Assembly: GCA_035235625.1 (NCBI GenBank)
Contig: CP141149.1
Location: 31,117,753-31,181,752 of the forward strand
DNA: 64,000 nucleotides
From: Saururus chinensis
Lineage: Eukaryota; Streptophyta; Magnoliopsida; Piperales; Saururaceae
Direction: 5' to 3'
Position 1 is the first letter of the stretch. Each line of letters starts with the position of its first letter. Below the pieces are notes generated by a model, which saw only the letters and a list, made by a program, of their open reading frames with translations, did no database searches and was not told where the DNA came from. The translations under genes were made by a program, and so were the position numbers. Positions 57,869 to 64,000 of this stretch are shown here, in pieces.

Positions 57869-59793
57869 CTAATTGAAGTGGTTACTATGTGACAAAGGAA
57901 AGATAAAATTTTAATAACTATTCTAGCATAATTACCGTGGGCAAATCCACGGGTTAATGCATCTATATCTATACTCTTAAAAAACATTGCAAGTAGTTTG
58001 ATTTTGTAATGGGAAAATGACTTGCAATGTCAAATTGTGTTAATTAACAGTTAGAACATTTTATTATTGTTGGAGCATGGCTAAAATGCTTGCAGACTTG
58101 TATTTTGTATAAGGTACAAGACATTTTGGACGAACCAAAATGACCAGTGATGGCCTTGTGATTCGTTGATTAACAGTTAGAACAACGGATCATTATCATA
58201 ACATGTCTAATATTGAGAGGTAGGTGTGTAATTTCGGATGGGGTAAAAACATTCTGTCACTTCAGGACGATTGAAACCTTCAATCTTTAGCTGTATGTTT
58301 CGTTTTAAGTTTTTGTGTACAAAACAGTACCGTCGATGATGGTATATTAGGAACTTTGTCTCTACTCCTCTTGAGTCCTGACAAGTGTGGAGGAGAGATT
58401 TTTACCCTTAAATAGGCTTAATATTCACTTAAAGCTTATTAGCCGGCTCCAATGAGCTAGTAGTACGAAGGTCACAATTAATCCCCAAACTCTTTTTGCA
58501 GTATGACGAGAATAATGGGGGCCTAGAAGTAAAGCTATGTATTTTTTTAAGTAGGTCTTTGTACAATTAATTTTTCTTTTCGTTTTATATAAATAATTAT
58601 ATTTAAAAAACATATATTAAAGGGTAAAATTCTCATATAAGAGAAGGAAAAATAAGCTTTATGATGCTCTTTTTTAAATACCCAACTACTTAAATTAAAT
58701 AAATTAAAGATATTAATATGAACCACATTCTTTTATCAAACGAAGCTATTAATATAAAATAAGATAAATGTTTTTGGATAACCAATATTATAGATGAAAA
58801 TAAAATTAATAATTAATTATGGACTAAAGATGATAATGAGTAAAGGCGAGCTTGTTGTAATGAGCTTGCAAGCAATCTTAGCCATTCAACAAAATCAGAG
58901 TAATTTGGCTATAAAACTCATTGTCATGATCATCGTATATTTTTATCCCAACCATTTAGTGTCGGAGATATGGATTCTTCACCATATTTAACTATTATAA
59001 GAATAAATAAAATGACACAAAAATTTATATATAAAGAAATAAATTGATAATTTTTTACGCGAAATGCCTTTTGGCGGGTCAATGAGGTGAAAGACTCAAC
59101 ACCGTGATCTTTGTAATGTGCTCTCTAATTACGAGGAATGGTTTCGTGAGATCCTAGTGCATATAACATCACAAAGTGGGTAAAAACCAAAATGAGTCTG
59201 GTTTAAAAATAAAACTTAATTCTAAGAAATAACTGCTTTGAAAATACTTAGTATTTTATGACGTAGGGAATGTTTAATAAAAAAAGAGAAAATTATTAAA
59301 ATAAAAAAAAATATTTACCAAAATATACCACTTTGGGACCCAAACTGGTGTTCGTTTTTGCCATGTTGGCGCCAACCAAGCAGCTGGCGCCAGCCGCCAG
59401 CATGACTTTTTTTTTTAAGTTGATTTCGTCGTTTAGAACGAAAAAATTGGCTTGAATACAATTTCGTCATTCTAAATGACGAAACCTTTTATTACTTGAC
59501 CCGGTTTCGTTGTTCTGAACGACGAAATCAACTTAAGCTGATTTCGTCGTTCTGAACGACGAAACTGCCACACTTGGCTAATTTCGGGTTCTGGCATGGG
59601 AATAACACTAATTTCGTCATTCTAAACAACAAAATTAAGTTGATTTCGTCGTTCAGAACGATGAAATCATCGTCGTTATATCCGCAACTCCGCTCCGCCT
59701 CCCGTCGCGTTCCAGTGACTGGTTTTCGCTCAGCCGCTTCTGCCGACGTCCGGACACTGCCATTCTCGCCGCCACAGTCCAACTCGCAAGGTT

Positions 59794-60369
59794 ATGTCAG
59801 CTATCTTTTATCGGCTCATAAAATTTTTTGTTAAACGATCTTCTACCGCCTATGCCATAGTCACCCCATATACTCCTAGAGTGGAAGCCATATTAAGAGA
59901 GCAAACAAGAAAAATTGGGGAGTATATAGTTAATAGGATCAACAGGAGTCAGTACGAAGTGACATCAATTCGTGCCCGCAAGGTTATGGTAAATGTTGCG
60001 ATGTATACTTGTACATGCAACATCCCTCAGGTTTATGGTTATCCTTGCTCGCACCTTATTGCCGTGTGGGCAAAGCGGCGGGAGCCAATCAATGCATCAC
60101 TGTTTTACACATCTTCTACTTATAGAAATGTGTACTCTGCAGAATTTTATTCTCCTCGTGGTCGGGAGTATTGGGAGAGGGATATATTGTTTGTGTTATA
60201 CCCACCAATAGCAACAAGGCAACCCGGTCGCCCACGGTCTGTTCGCATTAGGAATACCATGGACCGCAGAACAATGGAAAGAGATGGTAGAGGAGGATAT
60301 AAATGCGGGAGGTGTAAACAAAGTGGGCATAATAGTAAATCATGTAGAAACCCTCTTGTTGATTGGTAA
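59794..60369 (+). pseudogene. C-terminal transposase remnant (SWIM and zinc knuckle, frame intact)
   Basis: Starts at an ATG created next to the deletion junction and reads without a stop through CTCNIPQVYGYPCSHL and CGRCKQSGHNSKSC. At 59948-59964 it has GTCAGTACGAAGTGAC where the full-length copy has GTCAATGCAGTGAC, two bases fewer. So this remnant keeps the undamaged frame. It lacks the catalytic domain. Confidence 0.85.
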
Positions 60370-60462
60370 ACATAATCAACCTCTGTATTTATTATATTTT
60401 TTTAGTTACGTACGCATGTATTCCTTACGATTAATGATATGATCTTCATCTTCTATAGATCA

Positions 60463-62319
60463 TATGGATCATGCAGAGCCTTGTTACGGGCCAGGCCTGA
60501 GTGACGCTTCTTTACTCGTAGAGAAGGAGTCACATAGGTCTGCTGCTATTTCGAGAGGAGAGGTATGATAACTTTTTGTAAAATTTGTTTCATTATTTTT
60601 TGGTTGATATAATACGACATGTTATAATTTTAAATTTTATTATAGGCCCCCGGGTGCCTTGAGTGCACCGAACATTTTAAATACCTCCGCCATTGGCCTA
60701 TAGATGAGCGTATATTACCTTATATCGAGCAAGCGGGATTCGGCCATTTCATTCATCTACAATATATTCGTCTCGATCGGCCTCTATTGACAGCTCTTGT
60801 TGAGAGATGGAGGAGGGAGACACAGACGTTTCATTTGTCATATGGAGAGATGTCCATCACGCTCATGGATGTGGCAGTTCTATTAGGACTCCGTATTGAT
60901 GGACGTCCGATGACAGGCACGACAGAAGGAGCTCATATGGATATATTAGTTAGACTTCTTGGTAGAGCTCCTCCTCCTATAGTGATGCGTGGTAGCCGAG
61001 TGAGCCTATGATGACTCTTACAGGAGTTTCGTGAGCTCCCAGCCGATGCTACAGAGATAGTTATCGAGCAACATGCACGAGCCTATATATTGCATTTACT
61101 TGGAGCCACCATATTTGCGGATACCACGAGCAGCCACGTGCATGTTTCGTATCTCTCTCTCCTTGCCGACTTTGATATGGCTGGCACTTATTCATGGGGC
61201 AGTGCTACTCTCGCATTCTTATACCGAGAGTTAGGAAAGGCATGTCAGGCCATGACCTCAGGGATTGCGGGCTGTTTGACTCTTCTTCAGGTAAATTATT
61301 ATGTAACTTTACTTGGAGTTTTAGTCACGTATAATTTTTTAATTCTAATATTTGTTATCGCTATTTTATGACATAGTTATGGTCGTGGGAGCACTTACAC
61401 GTCGGCCGACCAACTGCAAAGATGGGTCGCTTGGTCAAGGGTGCTCCATTAGGGGCGAGGTAGGTTGCATTTATGTTTACCACATTACTTTTTAAGCAAC
61501 GTTTTATGAACATATGCTGAACTCATTTCTTAAATTTAACTCTTTAAGGTGGAATGTTCGGAAGAAGATAACCGAAAATCCACAAGGAGTCCTCCGTTTG
61601 TATAGAGGGGAGTTAGACCACCAGCGGCCATACCAGGTAATTTTATTACCGTGTTGAACTTTTTTATATAATGATTTTAAAAAATTTTGTCATTATTTAA
61701 ACTAACTTATCTTTATATATTATATAGATTATTTGGCAGCCGTACTCGGAGGACTTGTTCGCTGTGATACCTCCACTTTGCACTGACGGTCGAGAGGTGT
61801 GGCTTTCTCAAACCCCTCTCATATGTTATGAGATTATAGAGATGTATGTGCCAGATCGTGTAATGCTCCAGTTTAACCTGGAGCAAGGGGTCCCACCTTC
61901 TACTGTCGAGTTTGTCCATCACATCACTCGACAGGGCCGCCATATTACCGACTGGGCTATATATCATGCATCGTATATTGCTCGATGGGAGGATAGGAGA
62001 GCCACTATTATTAGAGGGGAGCTGGCTACGACATTGCGAGATGTTCGTAGTACTTATATGCACTGGTATTTACTGATTACACGGTGATATATTTACCGCG
62101 CGATGATGTAGAGGAGATGACATATCAGCCTAGGGGAGCATCTGAGGCAGCTCTAGTAAGTACAACTTTGTTAATTAAGGCATATATTATTTTTTTATTT
62201 CATTTTAATTATTTATCTAATATTTAATTTATTTTTTTATAGCTTCATCAGCTTCGACATACTAATGCGTATTTGAGTGATGCACTTGTCACCTGTATTT
62301 CGCGTGAGGACTTAGCAGC
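60463..62319 (+). pseudogene. PMD-protein pseudogene of the deleted MULE
   Basis: Same exon order as 17721-19590. Disabling changes are paired stops at 61008-61013 (CTATGATGA where the other copy has CGATGGCTG) and a base loss near 62089 after ATTACACGG. The last exon is cut by the LTR at 62320, so the PEPQ/RG tail is absent. Confidence 0.85.
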
Positions 62320-64000
62320 TGTAACGTCCGGGAATTTTCTAAATTCCTGAAGTAGTACACGTGGAAATTAGGGTGCTAGATCCCTTGATATTTCCGTTGG
62401 AATAAATTAATCTATGCTCAGATTTGGTGGCTAATATATATATGGATGGAAAGTAGACAGAAAGAGCTTCGAAACGCCACCAAGAACGCACGAATCGGAG
62501 TCCGGACGAGGGAGAAACGGCCGTTTGAAGTTGACTTTAACGTGTAGGACCCGTTTACCCGAATTGAACACGCGAACTGCCCGTTTAAGTTGCGATACGG
62601 GCCCGATTAATTACTGTTCCGAAATTGGGTTTTTGGAGGTCTAATTCCTCATGGGATTAGGAACCCTAATCCCATACCTATAAAAGGCCTTCTTAGGGTA
62701 TAATTTGGGGGTCTTTTTGCCCGATCAGAGTAGAGAATTGGGGCTTTTTGGAGGGGAAAAGGATGAGTCGTCGTTAAAATCTTCCGGCGAGACTTCGGGG
62801 AAGCATGGGCGATGTGGATTGACGTCAACTTGGCCACAGAGGTAGGATTTTAGGTTGCGATTATTATCTGTAATTTCGGTTCTGCAATTAGTTCTGTAAA
62901 TACTGTTCACGTAATAACGTAAACAGTACTGCGATTTTCGGTCACCGGAACAGTTGTCGGATCGGAGCCGCGCGGCGGCCCTAGCTCTGGCCAAGATGGC
63001 CCTAACTTCGACCGCAGCGGCCCTGGCTCCGGCGGCCTTAGCGGCGGCGAATTCGCCTGCCGCTGCGCAGGCCGCCGTTGGTAAAAAAGAAAAAGAAAAA
63101 GAAAGTGGTTTCCGGCTCTCGGCAGGGCGGAGACGGCCGGCGACCGGCGGCAGCCCCGGACCTCTGGAATCGCCGGATCCCGGCGATCCGGTCGGTTCTG
63201 GAACGTAGTCCGGCCGTGGCGGCTGGCCGCCACGCTGATCAGAGCTTTTAAAAAAAAAAATAAGGGAGAAGCCTTTTCTGCGCCGGCCGGTCACCGGACG
63301 GCGGCGGGCTGAGGCTGGTCGGAATCGGCGCTGTGCGGCGATCCGATCCCCCCGAGCCCTGGCCGTAGAGCGGTGGCCAGGGGCGGCGCCGCCAGAGGCG
63401 TTTCCGCCTCTGGCCGGACGCGGGGAAGACGACCCCGCGGGTCGTCTGTGCTCCCCGGACCGGGTCGGCTAACCCGACCCGGTTCGGTCCGACAAAAAAA
63501 AAAGAAAAGAAAAGGGAGTGAATCGGGTTCGGTTCAGGGGGTTAATTGTGTCAAACAAATCCTAGAAAATTACTATTAGACCTGGATAGGTTTGGGATTA
63601 TTCTGACCGAGTTTTAACTCAGGGAAAAATCCCAGATACTGTAAAATGACCTTTTTACCCCTATTAGTTAATTATCGTATAATATTAACTTACCCGAGTT
63701 CGAGGCTCTGGTTCATGGGCCTATGAGTGGATCTAAAAATTGGAGAAAATTCTCAATGAGAGTTTAATGGGTAACCTAATTATAGGACAAACCGTTTGGT
63801 GAGTAAAAATCCCAGCGAGTGGATAATTGACCTTTTTGCCCCTAGGTTTAACCGTAAACTGTTAAGACAACCTGGGTCGGTTCAAGGGGTTCACGACCTC
63901 GTCACACACCAGGAAAATTACACAGAGGTCATGAAGCCCAGTAATACCGTTGAGTTTAATTTAAGAGTCATTGGATGTCATTAAGGCCTTAAACCAAATG
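62320..64000 (+). mobile_element. LTR (start) of a retrotransposon running off the window
   Basis: Begins TGTAACGTCCGGGAATTTTC exactly where the PMD pseudogene stops. The five bases before it are GCAGC, the expected target duplication. It holds a TATA box (62679), then GC-rich sequence at 62940-63480, and near-repeats such as GGTTCGGTTCAGGGGGTTAA (63528) against GGTCGGTTCAAGGGGTTCAC (63872). No coding motif appears before the window ends. The start and TATA position fit a Ty3/Gypsy LTR; lineage unknown. The open frames on either strand lack domains. Confidence 0.7.
62679..62687 (+). promoter_or_regulatory. LTR TATA box (TATAAAAGG)
   Basis: TATAAAAGG 360 bp into the LTR, followed by transcribed-looking leader sequence. 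Confidence 0.45.

Larger units (their letters stand above)
56664..59285. other. CHMP1 upstream region and AT-rich intergenic DNA with MITE pieces
   Basis: 56664-57060 holds the CHMP1 promoter and leader. Beyond it lie a short direct duplication at 57159-57295, a Stowaway MITE at about 57757-57868 and a Stowaway-like right half near 58640-58770. No gene seen. Confidence 0.55.
59286..62319 (+). mobile_element. Internally deleted MULE, relative of 13672-20627, right end lost
   Basis: The left TIR (59286-59680) shows the ACTTTGGGA tip, the GGCGCCAACCAAGCAGCTGG block and about six palindromes. The C-rich leader continues to about 59790 and then jumps straight to transposase sequence equal to 17056 in the full copy, so ~2.9 kb is deleted. 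The rest follows the full copy closely until 62319, where an LTR begins. The right TIR is not in the window. Confidence 0.9.

Noticed and set aside
62725..63294. 189-residue minus-strand frame and plus-strand partners in the last LTR
   Set aside because: GC-rich LTR sequence keeps several frames open; there is no motif, and translation looks like simple composition.

Overview
The window is nuclear DNA from a flowering plant. The evidence is GT-AG introns in every multi-exon gene, plant-type gene families (an ILR1-like auxin-conjugate hydrolase ending in HDEL, a BC10-like GT14 glycosyltransferase, plant CHMP1) and dense plant transposon families (Mutator-like with a plant mobile domain gene, Stowaway MITEs, giant LTRs, an RTE-type LINE). 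I cannot name the species.

Five genes look intact: a GT14 'Branch' glycosyltransferase (22256-25330, +), an ILR1-like amidohydrolase (41387-46055, +), a small multi-pass membrane protein (49619-47517, -), a PITH-domain protein (50051-53716, +) and CHMP1 (56663-56052, -). The membrane-protein and PITH genes are divergent, with about 430 bp between start codons. The PITH and CHMP1 genes converge on a repeat-rich spacer.

Most of the rest is transposon. Positions 1-13662 hold a fold-back-type MITE, a 2.9 kb solo LTR with an exact 5-bp target duplication, a 3.4 kb solo LTR of another family, and decayed LTR-like sequence. Positions 13672-20627 are a full-length Mutator-like element (6956 bp) with an exact 9-bp target duplication, ~345-bp terminal inverted repeats made of stacked short palindromes, a MuDR-type transposase and a second gene for a plant mobile domain (PMD) protein. 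Two relatives follow: a 1752-bp Pack-MULE (33626-35377) carrying a piece of an ATG18/PROPPIN gene, and an internally deleted copy (59286-62319) that is cut by another LTR running off the window end.

Positions 27690-40380 are a decayed tandem duplicate of the ILR1-like locus at 41110-47400. It was broken up by a copia element, which was then hit by a giant solo LTR, and by the Pack-MULE and a further giant solo LTR that landed inside a Stowaway MITE. The nesting gives a readable order of events.

Most other long open frames are translations of repeats, LTRs or antisense strands and were left out.
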